This document shows positions 1 through 11,015 of a stretch of DNA of 64,000 bases, piece after piece; the stretch's first letter is position 1; every line of letters begins with the position of its first letter. A model generated the notes under the pieces. That model worked only from the letters and a program-made list of their open reading frames with translations. It was not told the DNA's origin and ran no database searches. This stretch comes from Ampullaceana balthica (lineage: Eukaryota > Mollusca > Gastropoda > Lymnaeidae). The stretch spans positions 1 through 64,000 of the forward strand of contig CALYLW010000503.1 of NCBI GenBank assembly GCA_944989445.1. Direction: 5' to 3'. A program made the translations under genes and the position numbers.

Positions 1-1655
1 GCTGAAAAACAAAAGTAAAAAATGACTCACTTCCCGTAAAGGCATCGAGCTGAAATTTGGCACACGGACCTGTGTCACCTAACAATGCATCGTATCAAAA
101 TTTCAGATCGATCGAACGTTAATGCATTTTTAGTTTATCTATATAAACTATATGTAGCGGTCACTATCGTTTACATTATACGGGTCAATTGACTTCACGC
201 CAGCCAGAGGTGAACACATCTCGTGTTTTAACCAGGTGTACCGGAGGGCTTTTGTTTACATTTTTGGTGTCATGCTGAGCTCGGTCCAGCGATCGGTGAC
301 AAGACCTTTCCCCATCTCCCACCCCCCACCCTCGGGTTAAAAGCAAAGGGGAGTTAAGACAGATTCAGTCTGTAAATATTTGTCACTCTTGAACATAATC
401 AATACTTTTAGTTATGTCTCATATATAAGGGATTTATAGTCAAAAACTTTGTTTTTACGGGTTTGTTTTATTAAATCCCTTATACTAACTTCACCGCCGT
501 CTCTGTCTCTCTGTCTGTCTTGGGCGGGCATCGCGGAAAAGCAGAAGTAAAAAATTGACCCACTTCCCGTCATGCCATCGAATTGAAATTTGGCACACGG
601 ACTCGTGTCACCTAACAATGCATGGTATAAAAATTTCAGAGCGATCGAACGTACAGTTATTAAATTAATGCATTTTTAGTTTATCTATATAAACTATATA
701 TAGATGTCGCTATCGTTTACATTTTATGGGTCACTTGACTTCACCCCAGCCATAGGTGAACACATCTCGTGTTTTAACCAGGTGTACCGGCGTGCTTTTG
801 TTTACATTTTGCGTGTCACGCTGAGCTCGGTCCAGCGATCGGTGACAAGACCTTTCCCCTCTCCCACCCCCACCCTCGGGTTAAAAGCAAAGGGGAGATA
901 ATTTCGGTTTCAGTCTGTAAATGTTTGTCGCGTTTGCACATAATCAGTACTTTTAGTTATGTCTCATATATCAGGGATTTAAAGTCAAAAACTTTATTTT
1001 TACGGGTTTGTTTTATTAAATTCCCTTATATTAACTTCACCATCGTCTCTCTCTGTCTTGGTCGGGCACCGCGGAAAAACAAAAGTCGAAAAATGACCCA
1101 TTTCCTGTGAAGCCATCGAACTCAAATTTGGCACACGGACCCGTGTCACCTAACAATGCATCGTATCAATATTTCAGATCGATCGAACGTACCGTAATTA
1201 AGTTAATGCATTTTTAGTTTATCTGTATAAACTATATGTAGTGGTCGCTATTGTTTACATTTTACGGGTCACTTGACTTCACGCCAGCCAGCGATGGATA
1301 CATCTCGTGTTTTAACCAGGTAAACCACCTGGAGTTGAGTTAACGCGTTGACGCTACCCGTCCATATCCACACCCCCTCCCCCTTCCCCAGTTTTAAAGC
1401 CAGGGGAGATAATTTCGGTTTCAGTCTGTAAATGTTTGTCGCGTTTGCACATAATCAATACTTTTAGTTATGTCTCATATATAAGGGATTTATAGTCAAA
1501 AACTTTGTTTTTACTGGGTTGTTTTATTTACTTCTGTTTTTCCGCCCGTCCGACCACCCACGACAGACAGACAGAGGGAGAGAGAGAGAGAGAGAGAGAG
1601 AGATCACGACAGAGAGACAAGACCGCGAAGTTAATATAAGGGATTTAAAAAAGCA
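1..1655. repeat. Three tandem diverged copies of a ~538-bp dispersed repeat (family R1)
   Basis: Units begin near 1, 535 and 1073. Each carries the same ordered blocks: a block ending AAATTTGGCACACGG, the core TTTCAGATCGATCGAA (or close variants), a GTTTACATTTT block, CCAGGGGAGATAATTTCGG-like sequence, and a terminal AAATCCCTTATA segment followed by CTCTGTCTGTC microsatellite. A (GA)n run lies at about 1575-1603. The termini contain inverted AAATCCCTTATA / TATAAGGGATTT segments. No coding capacity is seen. The class is uncertain; inverted subterminal sequence plus internal microsatellite would suit a non-autonomous DNA element such as a Helentron-like or foldback element. The R1 core recurs at 26.9, 32.9, 42.9, 52.0 and 59.1 kb. 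Confidence 0.75.
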
Positions 1656-1659
1656 AAGC

Positions 1660-2750
1660 TTGTTTGTCACAAAGGGAGTTACATGTGATCCCTGATTCTG
1701 ACGTGAACATTTCTTTCCTTATATATCTAATAGTGGTTTGTTGTTTTTAGAACTACACACGAACAAATGCCCTTTTATGTCTTTATTGTTTAATGTGTTG
1801 TATTTAATAAACATGGTAATTACCATTGTAAAATCTCCGTCTTGTTTGCTGTAAATGATTTGACGTACTTATTAGTTGCTATAAAAATTGACGGCAAAAT
1901 ATTTAACTCCAAATCTTTTTTAAATTGAAATTTACTAAAACCTATGTTAACTTGACTAAAAATGATTTTTTTTTAAAATGGAAGCAGAATAATGTGTGAG
2001 AGCGAACCTTTGGAATATTATAGAGTTAACAAAGTCCTTCTACGGAAGCGATTATTCAAAGATAGAACGCAAAAGGTTGTCTAATGAAAGGGGCGAAACA
2101 ACTGAAGGGAATTTAAAACTAAAAAAAAATTAACGATATAATTTGCATTGTCACGCAAGTAGTGTCAGTCAGTCAGTCCTGACGCTATGCGAGGTGACTC
2201 CCGATAAAGAAAATAAAAATGTTGCTTTCGAGATTCTAACAAAATGTGTTGCTCACCATAAAATATTGTGACGTGACGTCATTATTTAAGCTTTTATAAA
2301 TGTGTGATGGGAACGAAGTAAAAAGAGCAATGTTTTATTTGATGTGATTAATATTATTATTATTTTTTTGTATCAAATGTCCGTTTTTGTGTATGTGTCC
2401 ATGTCAATATTACGTACGTAATTATAAATTTAATTTTCTATATTAATATATAACATTCGTTTTTCGGTTTATGAAATTTACAATTGGTTGTCGTTCGGTT
2501 GTCAAGTTTCGATGCATTTTGAACTACAATGCCATTATTTATTACTGCAATGGAAACTTGTCAACTTATGCTTCAGTTTAGCGTTTGTTTTTGTTTTATA
2601 GACTTTGAGATTGCATATTTGTATGTTTAAAAAAATAACATATTTAAAATTCGGACTCCTCCCCACAATAGTTTTTTTATTGTTATTTACATGCAATATT
2701 TTAATGCGTCTTAGACTAATTTTCAATAAAAAATCTTTGCTTTTAATATA
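1660..2750. other. AT-rich sequence, no gene seen
   Basis: No exon with plausible splice signals was found. A segment near 2145-2195 (CACGCAAGTAGTGTCAG and following) also occurs near 4155-4190, so part of it is an old dispersed repeat. Confidence 0.5.
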
Positions 2751-2756
2751 GAACTG

Positions 2757-3262
2757 GAAAGGGTGCTGACTTGACAATAATGAAAACGTTTATTAGAATT
2801 CCTAAAACGTGTATATTAAAGTTGATACTTTAAAATTTTCTTTTATCCAGTGCTTAACTTTACTTCAAAGGTTCCATGCAAAATAAATAGTTCGTTGTTA
2901 TTCATATTTGTTATACAATTTTTTATTTACAATTTTTTGATAATGTAAAGGTAATAATGTATAGACCAATGGGCGCTTAAACTGACATGTCATAATATAT
3001 CTTGAAAAGGTGCTGACTTGACAACAATAAAAACGTTTATGTGAATTACTAACATGTGTATATTAAATTGCAAATATGATAACAGTTGATAAGTTAATAT
3101 TTTCTGTTATCTTGTGACAAACTTGAATTACTACGTTTCATGCAAAATAAATAGTTATTAACATGTGTAAAATTACATTTTATTTTTTACATGTTTTGAT
3201 AATGTTGTGGTAATAATGATTGGACAAATGGGAGAATAAACTGACAAGTCATAATCATCGAT
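2757..3262. repeat. Tandem duplication, unit ~245 bp
   Basis: The blocks GGTGCTGACTTGACAA, AAAACGTTTAT, CATGCAAAATAAATAGTT, TTTTGATAATGT and ACTGACATGTCATAAT (or near variants) occur in the same order in 2757-2995 and 3005-3255. The copies are clearly diverged, so the duplication is old. Confidence 0.7.
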
Positions 3263-3504
3263 GAAGCTTAAACGCCTTCAAACATAGATATGCGTGATGT
3301 GGATCACTTTTCAGTCACATAATTTATTTTTAATGCACTGTGCTGTATTATTGGTGCACTCATAATCGGTGCGCACTATTCAATGCCGCAAGTTAACGTC
3401 CGGCTGACTCCTCAGCAATATTTGTTAATACGTCGAACTTCAAACTTCTATGCCGCAATATCACTTTATGCTGTGTGTAATGTATGTACTATTATCATGA
3501 TTGT

Positions 3505-3780
3505 GGGACGCGGTGGTCGAGTGGCAGCTCACTGGACTGTCGTACCGATGGTCACGGGTTCGAATCCGTGTGAAGGCAAGGGATTGTGCCCGGGGCCTAG
3601 GGCGTCCCTGAGTCACCCCGCTCTGAATGGGTACCTAACACTACACGTAGTCAGGCGGCTGGGTAATGCGTGGAACCCACAAAGCCGTGGCCTGTGAACG
3701 CTGCATCACTTGCCAACAGGTCATCTGTCATGATCTTCTGCATAGAAGGAGCGTCTGTATAGATAAGATAAGAAGATTAT
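3505..3780 (+). mobile_element. tRNA-derived SINE, family 1
   Basis: The 5' part resembles a tRNA with RNA polymerase III promoter boxes: GTGGTCGAGTGGCAGC is A-box-like and GGGTTCGAATCC is a near-perfect B box. A conserved body follows (GGGTACCTAACACT, TGGAACCCACAAAGCC), ending in AGGAGCGTCTGTATAGAT and a GATAA-rich tail. Matching copies lie at 21539-21835 (+) and 19440-19713 (-), with fragments at 18517 and 44033. It is non-coding and would depend on a partner LINE for mobility. Confidence 0.85.
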
Positions 3781-3989
3781 ATCATTATTATGCATGCAAG
3801 CCTAAGCTTGGAGGTTTTCTCATAACACATATGTTCGTATATATAATCAAAATATATACTCTGCTATGTCCGTTCGTAACGCTAGATTTTAGAAAACCCA
3901 CCGCTAAAAAAATAACCTTGAAAAATATATTGCAAAAAAACCCCCAAAAAACCCACTATTTTCAAATGTCCGCATAAAATTGTTCAATA

Positions 3990-4770
3990 TGGAAAAGAGA
4001 TTTAATTTTTCTCTCTTGGTCTCTACATTTTCTGATTATTTACTATGCGGCTTTCAGGCAAAAGGGACAATCACAAAAACTAAAATATATCCATTTTGAA
4101 AACTCCCGTCATTTTTGACGGGTAATACACTAAATAAACTATATAATTTGCAATTGTCACGCTAGTAGTGTCTGTCAGTCCTGACGCTACTAATTTTAGA
4201 AAGCAGGGAAAACCAAATTACTGCACCAATGCATCAAAACGTGTGCAAATTAAAGATGCGCTGAAATTGTTTTATATGACGTCATTGTTTTCGTTAATAT
4301 TTTAATTTTGGAAAAGGGATCAATGTAAAAAGAGGATTTGATGATGGTTAATTATAAAATAAAAAAACAAAGGGGCGCCGTAGCCTACAACCAGGGCCGT
4401 CTTAACGCATAGGCCCGTTGGGCATTTGCCCGGGGGCCAACGAGTATAGGGGCACCATGGGAATATATTTATTTATATATATTATGTTAATTTATATTTT
4501 TTTCCTTCGGGGGAGGGGCCCCACACTATTTCTTTGTCCGGGGGCCCCAAATGGTGTAAAGACGGCTCTGCCTACAACTCCTATTATAAAATACTTTGTG
4601 TACATTTCAGAAAGTTTAATATTTCGTATTTATCAAACAAGGACAAGTTAGTTGGGTTTTTGAAAAAGGTCGGCGCCGTAGGCGTCCTAAAAAAATTGCA
4701 TTTTTTAATAAAATAAATAGATTTCAGCTGAAAACTTCCGTCATTTTTGACGGGTGATACGCTAGTAAAT
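3990..4770 (+). repeat. Dispersed repeat R3 copy, interrupted by a MITE
   Basis: Shared blocks (TTTTCTGATTATTTA, AAAAGGGACAAT, GACGTCATTGTTTTC, ACTTTGTGTACATTTCAG, a GCGCC-rich palindromic patch, CATTTTTGACGGGT) recur in the same order at 61480-62110 and inverted at 31330-31800; a shorter relative is at 54130-54265. The 3' part of this copy is split by the MITE at 4392-4570. No intact reading frame. It may be a LINE 3' region or a non-autonomous element. Confidence 0.65.
4392..4570. mobile_element. hAT-type MITE (179 bp) with perfect 8-bp target duplication
   Basis: The element starts CAGGGCCGTCTTAACGCA and ends TGTAAAGACGGCTCTG, giving imperfect terminal inverted repeats of about 16 bp. It is flanked on both sides by CCTACAAC (4384-4391 and 4571-4578), an 8-bp duplication typical of hAT transposases. 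The R3 copy near 31450-31475, read on the other strand, shows the unoccupied site with a single copy. A second member lies inverted at 43692-43864. Too short to code; needs a transposase in trans. Confidence 0.9.
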
Positions 4771-4934
4771 TAAAATAAATTCCAGTAATTTTAGAAAATG
4801 TTTTATGTTATACCTACATGCAATTCAAATCGCGGTTGAATGTCGATGATATAGGGTGTTACTGCATAACGTTATATTATACAAATTACGCAGCTGGGTC
4901 AACATCGTTTTTGACAGCTTTCTATGTAAAAAAA

Positions 4935-5283
4935 AACAACCACATACATACATCACACAAAGCACACCATACACACAGCACACACCACACACAGCATAGA
5001 GATAGCACACACTACACACCACATACACACAACATACAGACCACACACACACAAAGCACACCACACACAAATAGCACACACTACACACGACACACACCAC
5101 ACACAGCACTAAAGAAAAACACACCACACTCACAGTACACAACCTCACACACATAACACACCACATACACACAGCACACACAGTCCTAACTAAACATACA
5201 CCACACACACCACACAAACAGTAACCACCACATACACAGCATACACACCACACACAGCGCACACCACACATACAGCCCACACC
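4935..5283. repeat. Degenerate CA-rich simple repeat (CACACCACACACAGCA type)
   Basis: A low-complexity array of CACAC/ACAGCA variants. The array continues at 8428-8515, directly after the hAT element at 5284-8427, so that element inserted into a single CA-rich tract. ORFs on both strands here are repeat artefacts. Confidence 0.85.
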
Positions 5284-6528
5284 CAGTGGCGTCACTAGGC
5301 AGGGCGGGGGGGGGCGGGCCGCCCCGGGTGACACCCATCAGGGGGTGACACCCGAGCGTAAAATGTTACTGTGTACGATTTTATGTCAGAAAACAAAAGA
5401 TGACACATTTTTTTAATCTGGACAGAAATTAAGAAATACAATGAAATACGTTAAACGCGAAAACTCTTATTAAATTCTTATCACAAAAAAATCAGTTAAC
5501 TTGCAATAATAAAACAGTCCCAACACAAAAACAACATTAAAACAAATTAGGAAAAAAAGAAAAGAAATAGTCGCAGCAGAGAGATCTTTACAAAAGGCTG
5601 GAATGAAAGAGGCAGTGTCTTCTGTTTAAAAAGATATAAATTATAAAGCCATTTGGGCTTGGACACAACGACAGCATGGACGAATCCCACATCACGACTC
5701 CCTCCACCACAGTGGGGTGTGGGGAATACGATTTTATCCCCCCCCCAAAAAAAAATAAATAATAATCAAAAGTTGGGTTTTCTTTGTTGATGTTTTTCTT
5801 GAGGAAAATTATTATTTCAGTGTCTTTGAGTTAATATTTTTTATATATATATTTATTTATTAAAGGCGTGAAAGCATAGATATGCATGTTTATATACAGG
5901 TAGTCCTCCGGTTACGACAGCCCCATCTCGACTTACGCTGTTTAGTGCTAACGAACGCGTCCCGGTAAAGAATAGTATTACGCGTTATTCCGTAATTTGA
6001 AAAAAAAATTTCATGAGGTAACGAATTGTTTTCTCTATTTGAAATAACAAAAATTATTGAAAAATATGTATGATTATTTTTCAACCTACAACTTTCTTTT
6101 GCGAATTTTTCAAATGGCGAAGTTTTCAATCAAGTCAATAAAGCTGAGTTAGCTTACAAGTTCCTTTTCAATGCTCATTAGAGAGAGCATATTCAGTCTT
6201 TTTTGTCCCATGAAAATTCTAACTCATTATATTATAATATATAATTATATATTCTTTTCAACTTTGAAAAGGATCGCTCTCAGCTGCAGTTTGATGTCAC
6301 CATTGAAAAATAGATGCGAAGTGCGATGTGTACATTTGTAAAGGACTGTGTGAAATATAGCTCATTCAAAAGCAGCACAAATTTTAGCTCTGTGCAAGTT
6401 TTTTGAGTTTCGCTTTGTGCTAATTACTTTTCCTTACCCTGAGCCTGGGGCTGGACAATAACTTTTTTAAGAGTTCTGAAAATTGGACTAATTCTGAAGG
6501 TAAACAGTCTTCGAAATTACTCATGAAC

Positions 6529-7005
6529 CTACATGTGGAAGAAAATCAGAAGGCGCGAGCCTAGTGCTCTCTATGTGTCTTCGCGGAAAACCCCCTTCGC
6601 CATCTGGCCCCCAAAGGGACGTAACAGCTGAGGAACCCCCCGGAATCGGTCGCTTCAGAAGCGGCCACCTGGGCATCTAGGACATAGAGTCGAAGATGCC
6701 TCCCACTAAGTTGCCCTTACAAGGAGGTGGTGTAATTCCCTACTACGACCCGCTACCACTTTGGCGCCATCCCGGCAAAACACACGGGTCTCCATGGTTA
6801 GGACCGCCGCAGACCGGGGGATCATCAAAGACCTACCTAGGGTGCAACCCCCACTGGAAGGTTTCCTAAGAGCTGACGTCCAATGCATTCTTCGCATCAT
6901 TTTTTGCTAATCCGTACTGGCGCTCCTGGCCATAAACCGGCACCGCTCGATGGAGTTGCTAATAAATTGAGGGGGACGAAACGGTCGCTTCGGATTCACC
7001 CGACC
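6529..7005 (+). mobile_element. GC-rich dispersed element, copy 1 (truncated)
   Basis: It begins at CTACATGTGGAAGAAAATCAG and stays similar to the reverse complement of 10480-10952 until about 7005 (GACGAAACGGTCGCTTCGGA), where similarity ends. Base composition is richer in GC than the surroundings. No protein domain was recognised. It is nested inside the hAT element, so it is younger than that insertion unless the element carried it. Confidence 0.7.
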
Positions 7006-7189
7006 CCTTCTTCGAGATCACTTGAATGTTCTTCCATTAACTTGGCTGCTGCCCATCGGGTGGCGAAAGTGCTGAGCTCAGTTAGGTTTGTAAGAAAGCC
7101 AAATTTCTCATGAATGTATTTATATGCCTCTAACCAATGTTGTAGGACTTAAGAAAGTTCGTCAATGATTACCAGAAATACCTCAATCT

Positions 7190-7880
7190 TGAATTTTTGT
7201 CTCGAGGAGATAACTGTTTTGTTGATGTCCCTTTATCAAACTGGCGCTTTCTTTTTTGTTTGATAGCATTGAAGATTGTTTACACTGTTTTTACCACGGA
7301 GTTTTCCATTCCTTTGTCTTCATAGGTAGCAAATTAAGAATGGTATCTTTTAACAAACTCAATGAGAGACTTCCTTTCTAAAAGTGTTTCCCAAATTTCA
7401 AGTAAAATAGCGACTTCTAGTTGTTCAATTTTCTTTAGAAATCCTTCTTCTTCAAGTCGGCAGTCACATGGCTGATTTTCATTCGTTGCTAATTCTCCAG
7501 TGCTGCGATATTCTCATGGTATGAGTTATTAACAGACCTTACAGCATCATGTAAGGCTGACTATCTTGTGTCAGACAAGGCTTTGTTAGCATGTATCAAT
7601 TGCATATGTTTTCGAAGTACCTGTCAACGATGAGTAGATGCTACAAGTCGGGTATAAAAATTTCCAAAAGACAAAAAAAATCTGACCGCAGTAGGACAAC
7701 CTGCTGCTCTTTTCCCAACCAAATTAAAGGAATGAGCTGTGCACGGCACATAATGAGCTACAATGCACTTCTCACGAAGAATAGCCTGGTTTCCGTTATA
7801 CTTCCTACTCATTTGCAGCATTTCCTTATGACTGTCCAAGGCATTTTCAGGGATTCGTACAAACATAATGGCCTGCATCT
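7190..7880 (-). pseudogene. hAT/ZMYM-like transposase pseudogene
   Basis: On the minus strand, 7624-7878 reads as an 84-codon frame containing YVPCTAHSFNLVG and ending LVASTHR, a pattern of the central region of ZMYM1/DUF4371-type hAT transposases. The next stretch (about 7497-7592) reads KALSDTR-stop-SALHDAVRS, where the family normally has a tryptophan, so an internal stop is visible. Further on, EEEGFLKKIEQLEVAIL matches the helical region before the dimerisation domain. Stops and frame changes show that it is dead. It belongs to the 5284-8427 element. Confidence 0.75.
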
Positions 7881-7967
7881 TTATTATACACTATAATTCA
7901 TAATAAGTTTGAGGGCCCTTAAATTATTGGGGGCTTTAGCCCGTTCAGCACCCACCTTTTAATCCGC

Positions 7968-8360
7968 CATAGGAGGGGGGTCACGCATCTGTGACGATGT
8001 GGTACGAGGAGGGGGGTGTTTAAGAAATGTGACGTCACATCAAAAACGCGAAACTTTAAAAAAAGCTCCACTTAATAATTTGATTGTTTACCATTTATTT
8101 AATTGCGTTTTCAATGACTTCACTCGTGTTACGATATTAGAGTGCAGACTTACCCTAAATACATATTTAAATGACAAAAAATAATTTGCAACATGCTAAT
8201 TTTTATTGAGAAAATACGGCTTGGGGGGGGGGTGTCAAAGCTTTGTGACGTCATATCGTAAAAAAGGGGTGGGGTCTACGTTTTTGTGACAAAGCATAAC
8301 GATGTGGGAGGGTTGGGTAAAAATCGGCAACCTCGCGTGACGTCATTTATGGACGGCCCC
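7968..8360. mobile_element. MITE with GACGTCA-containing inverted ends, copy 2
   Basis: The right end GTGACGTCATTTATGGACGG plus CCCC matches the ends of the fuller copy at 12166-12576. Internal blocks (GTGACGATGTGG, ACGATATTAGAGTGCA, CATGCTAATTTTTA, TTGTGACGTCATAT) are shared in order. The left terminus is eroded. It is nested in the hAT element. Confidence 0.75.
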
Positions 8361-8427
8361 TTCAGTCGTGAAGGGGTGACACCATGAACTACCGCCCCGG
8401 GTGACACCAACCCTAGTGACGCCTCTG

Positions 8428-8515
8428 CCCACACCACACCCATAGCATGCACACCCTACACAGCGCACATCACACATACCACGAAGATAACACATACCAC
8501 ACACACAGCACAGAT
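8428..8515. repeat. Continuation of the CA-rich array beyond the hAT insertion
   Basis: CACACC/ACACAG-type repeats resume immediately after the right target duplication and match the style of 4935-5283. Confidence 0.75.
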
Positions 8516-8784
8516 CATTAAAGTCTATACCTGATTTTGCGTTTTCTCTACGTCGAAGTGGGCCGTTTATTTTCGGAACACTTGATCTCATTTAATACCC
8601 TGATAATAGCCAAATGCCATGCAATCAGTTTATCTTACTGTTACAAAATCCCATTATCTTCAGCTTGGATAAGTATATGACATTCCTATTTCCACACAGT
8701 AAACTTTTCATGCTCTATGGACCAATGGTCAAGGGGGTCCGGCCATGTGTGATGTCGAGGTGTTTTATATTAAACTAGACGCCC

Positions 8785-9237
8785 CGCAGCATAGCATACG
8801 CCGCAGACTTGCTCATGGAGAGTGCAAAGAAATCGGAGAAAGAACGGACGCAAACTACAGCACGAAGAAATCAAATCAATTAACAACCCTGAATATGACT
8901 AATCCTCGCTAGGGTCGGCCAATCACAGTTTATGTTTAAGGGATGGTAGTATTAAATGGGAGACGGGTAACAACAACCTCAGTGAGCATGTTTTCACGTT
9001 TACTCGCTAATTTTTATTTACTTTGTGCTGCTTTTTGTGTCTGTACTCTCACCCCCCCCCAACCGTTCTTTGCACTGTCTATGATGAGCAAGTCTGTGGC
9101 GTATGTTACGCCGCGGGTCTCTGCAGAGTTCCTTCTTTTTTATCACTCCCATTTTTTTGCCCAAACCCACCCCATTTCGACAACTGTGTCTTTCAGGAAG
9201 TTTTCAACCGTCAGCTAGTTTTGGCAATAAAGGGGTA
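8785..9237. repeat. Foldback or Helitron-like repeat with inverted arms
   Basis: CCGCAGACTTGCTCATGG (near 8801) and its inverted counterpart GATGAGCAAGTCTGTGGCG (near 9083) form inverted arms about 45 bp long around a spacer. The adjoining segment GTTACGCCGCGGGTCTCT to TTTCAGGAAGT (9108-9205) recurs at 62108-62215. Read on the minus strand, the left arm has a short hairpin followed by CTAG-TTT, a pattern resembling a Helitron 3' end. The class is tentative. Confidence 0.5.
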
Positions 9238-9260
9238 AAAGAAAGGGCACAAACAAATAT

Positions 9261-9515
9261 TTAAAAAAAAATTTTTTTTAAATGTTTCCGCTGGGGATTG
9301 AACCCAGGACCTTCCCCATATGAGGCGGACGTGATAACCAGTACACTACGAATCTCACGTTTTCTGTGAAAGGAACAATGCAAACTGAAACGCAAGGACC
9401 ATTGTTGGTCTCGATACATCTGTCGACCCAAGTCTAAGCGAGGGTCATTCGTCATGCTCTGTTGCACATACTTGCAGCTTCTTGCCTCGCATGGTCCGAC
9501 CATGAAGAGAGTTAT
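9261..9515 (-). repeat. Repeat containing a degenerate tRNA(Val)-like segment
   Basis: Minus-strand 9347 to 9287 resembles a tRNA: GTAGTGTACTGGTTATCACG is like the tRNA-Val A-box region and CTGGGTTCAATCCCCAG gives a paired T arm. The acceptor stem does not pair and the anticodon stem has a mismatch, so this is not a functional tRNA gene. The flank GGTCGGACC...GCTGCAAGTATGT is shared with 61750-61790. Confidence 0.6.
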
Positions 9516-9544
9516 ATATATAGTTTTTAATTATTTAATTTCTT

Positions 9545-9637
9545 TTGAGTCGAGATTTTTGACAGTTTGTGACAGAGGGGAGGGGGGTACTTAAAATGTT
9601 CGAAAAAATAGCGTGACGTACTTCATGGACGGGCCCC
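9545..9637. repeat. Right-end fragment of the GACGTCA MITE family
   Basis: Contains GCGTGACGTACTTCATGG followed by ACGGGCCCC, like the right ends at 8360 and 12576, plus the preceding TTTTTGACAGTTTGTGACAG-like block. Confidence 0.6.
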
Positions 9638-9956
9638 TAACTGTATTTATATATGATCTTCTATTTGAATTTACTGGTAAAAATTTATTTTTAAAAATAA
9701 AGCAACCCTACCCCCTTCCCAATTAGTGTCCATGTTTGCTACCAGTTTAAGGGACGTAGTGAGTAGTGAGTATTGTTAGTGGTTGTTTGTGCTATGAGCC
9801 ATGTCGCCCTTAAAACGCGTTTGAAACTCAAAGCTCGTTTTACTGCAAGTATTGATTGAAGCGTGTTAGTGTTTCAGTTGGAAGTGCAGATCTCTTTCCT
9901 CATTTTGGAGTTTAAGAAGTGGTTGTAATTAAGCTACAAAAATAAGGTAATTTTTT
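9638..9956. other. No gene or clear repeat seen
   Basis: Only short open frames without splice context or recognisable motifs were found. Confidence 0.4.
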
Positions 9957-11015
9957 GTTACGCCCTCTGAGTGAGTGTGTTTACATAGTGGAAATAGAGA
10001 ATTTAGTGTTTTTTAAAATCCCTTATATTAACTTGCTTTGTAAGTTTAAGCGATCGGACTATCCGAACATTTGCTTATAATTCTTTCACGTGACAGTTCA
10101 GTTCACGCGTTGACGCCGACCTTCGATGTTCACACTCCCTAACGTCCCTGTGCCCAGTTTTTAAAACCAGGGGAGATAATTCTGTTTCAGTCTGTAAATA
10201 TCGCATTTACACATAATCACTACTTTTAGTTATGTCTATCCGTCGAAAGGGGGAGGCCTCTACGGGGCTCGGCGGATGAGTAAGGTCGTGGGGCACGGAC
10301 TTGACCACGACTCGGCGACCTGAAACCAACATCTCCCGGCAGGCAATGCTAAAGTCCGATATGTTAGGGTTAGGTGCTAGTCACATATGATTACAGTCGC
10401 TGTACGGATCTTAGACAAAGCATCTTAAATGCATTGTCGATGATGAAAACCAAAGTACCCGTTGAGGGTAGGGTAAATCCGAAGCGACCGTTTCGTCCCC
10501 CTCAATTTCACTAGCAACGCTATTGAGCGGTGCCGGTTTAGGGCCAGGAGCGCCAGCACGGATTAGCAAAAGGTACCGCGAAGAACGCAGCGAACGCCAG
10601 CTCTGAGGAAACCTTCCAGTGGGGGTTGCACCCTAGGTAGGTCATTGATGATCCCGCGCATTGCGGTGATCCCAACCATTGAGACTCGTATGCTTTGCCG
10701 GGGTGGCGCCGAAGTGGTAGCGGGTCGTAGTAAGGCAATTCCACCCCTCCTTGTGAGGTCAACTTAGTGGGAGGCATCCTCGACTTTCTGTCTTAGATGC
10801 CCAGGTAGCCGCTTCAGAAGCGACCGCTCCGGGGGGGTTTTCCCAGCTGTCACGTCCTTTTCTGGGGGAGGGGGCCAGATAGCTGGGAGGGTCTTCCAGG
10901 AAGACCCATGAAGAGCACTAGGCTCGGGGCTTCTGATTTTCTTCCACATGTAGGATCAACAGTTATGTCTAAAAAATAAGGGATTTGTAGTCAAAAACTT
11001 TGTTTTTACATCGAT
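9957..11015. repeat. R1-family copy split by a 723-bp insertion
   Basis: The left part (CCCTTATATTAACTT, CCAGGGGAGATAATT, CAGTCTGTAAAT, ACTTTTAGTTATGTCT) and the right part (AGTTATGTCTAAAAAATAAG, TAGTCAAAAACTTTG) are contiguous in the R1 units at 1-1655. Here they are separated by 10238-10960. Confidence 0.75.
10238..10960 (-). mobile_element. 723-bp GC-rich element, copy 2, with perfect 10-bp target duplication
   Basis: AGTTATGTCT flanks the insert on both sides (10228-10237 and 10961-10970), and uninterrupted R1 units contain it once. The minus-strand start GTTGATCCTACATGTGG matches the start of copy 1 at 6529. The insert extends about 245 bp beyond copy 1 at its other end. No protein domain was recognised. 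A 10-bp duplication argues for target-primed or integrase-type insertion rather than hAT; a SINE or a short LINE derivative is possible. Confidence 0.8.

Larger units (their letters stand above)
5284..8427. mobile_element. hAT DNA transposon, 3.1 kb, degraded and nested
   Basis: The left end reads CAGTGGCGTCACTAGG and the right end, on the other strand, CAGAGGCGTCACTAGGG. The 8-bp target duplication CCCACACC is perfect (5276-5283, 8428-8435). Subterminal GGGTGACACC motifs occur at both ends. Inside are a dead hAT/ZMYM-type transposase (about 7190-7880, minus), a GC-richer insertion (6529-7005) and a palindromic MITE (7968-8360). Short deletion derivatives with the same ends lie at 41090-41288 and 46264-46467. 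The left part 5350-6500 is AT-rich with no recognised gene; CAGGTAGTCCTCCGGTTACG near 5897 resembles the end of a mariner/Tigger-type element. Confidence 0.88.

Noticed and set aside
4825..5334. 169-codon cysteine/valine-rich minus ORF
   Set aside because: It is the complement of the CA-rich simple repeat.
9287..9347. Functional tRNA gene (Val-like)
   Set aside because: Acceptor stem does not pair and the anticodon stem has a mismatch; flanks are repetitive.
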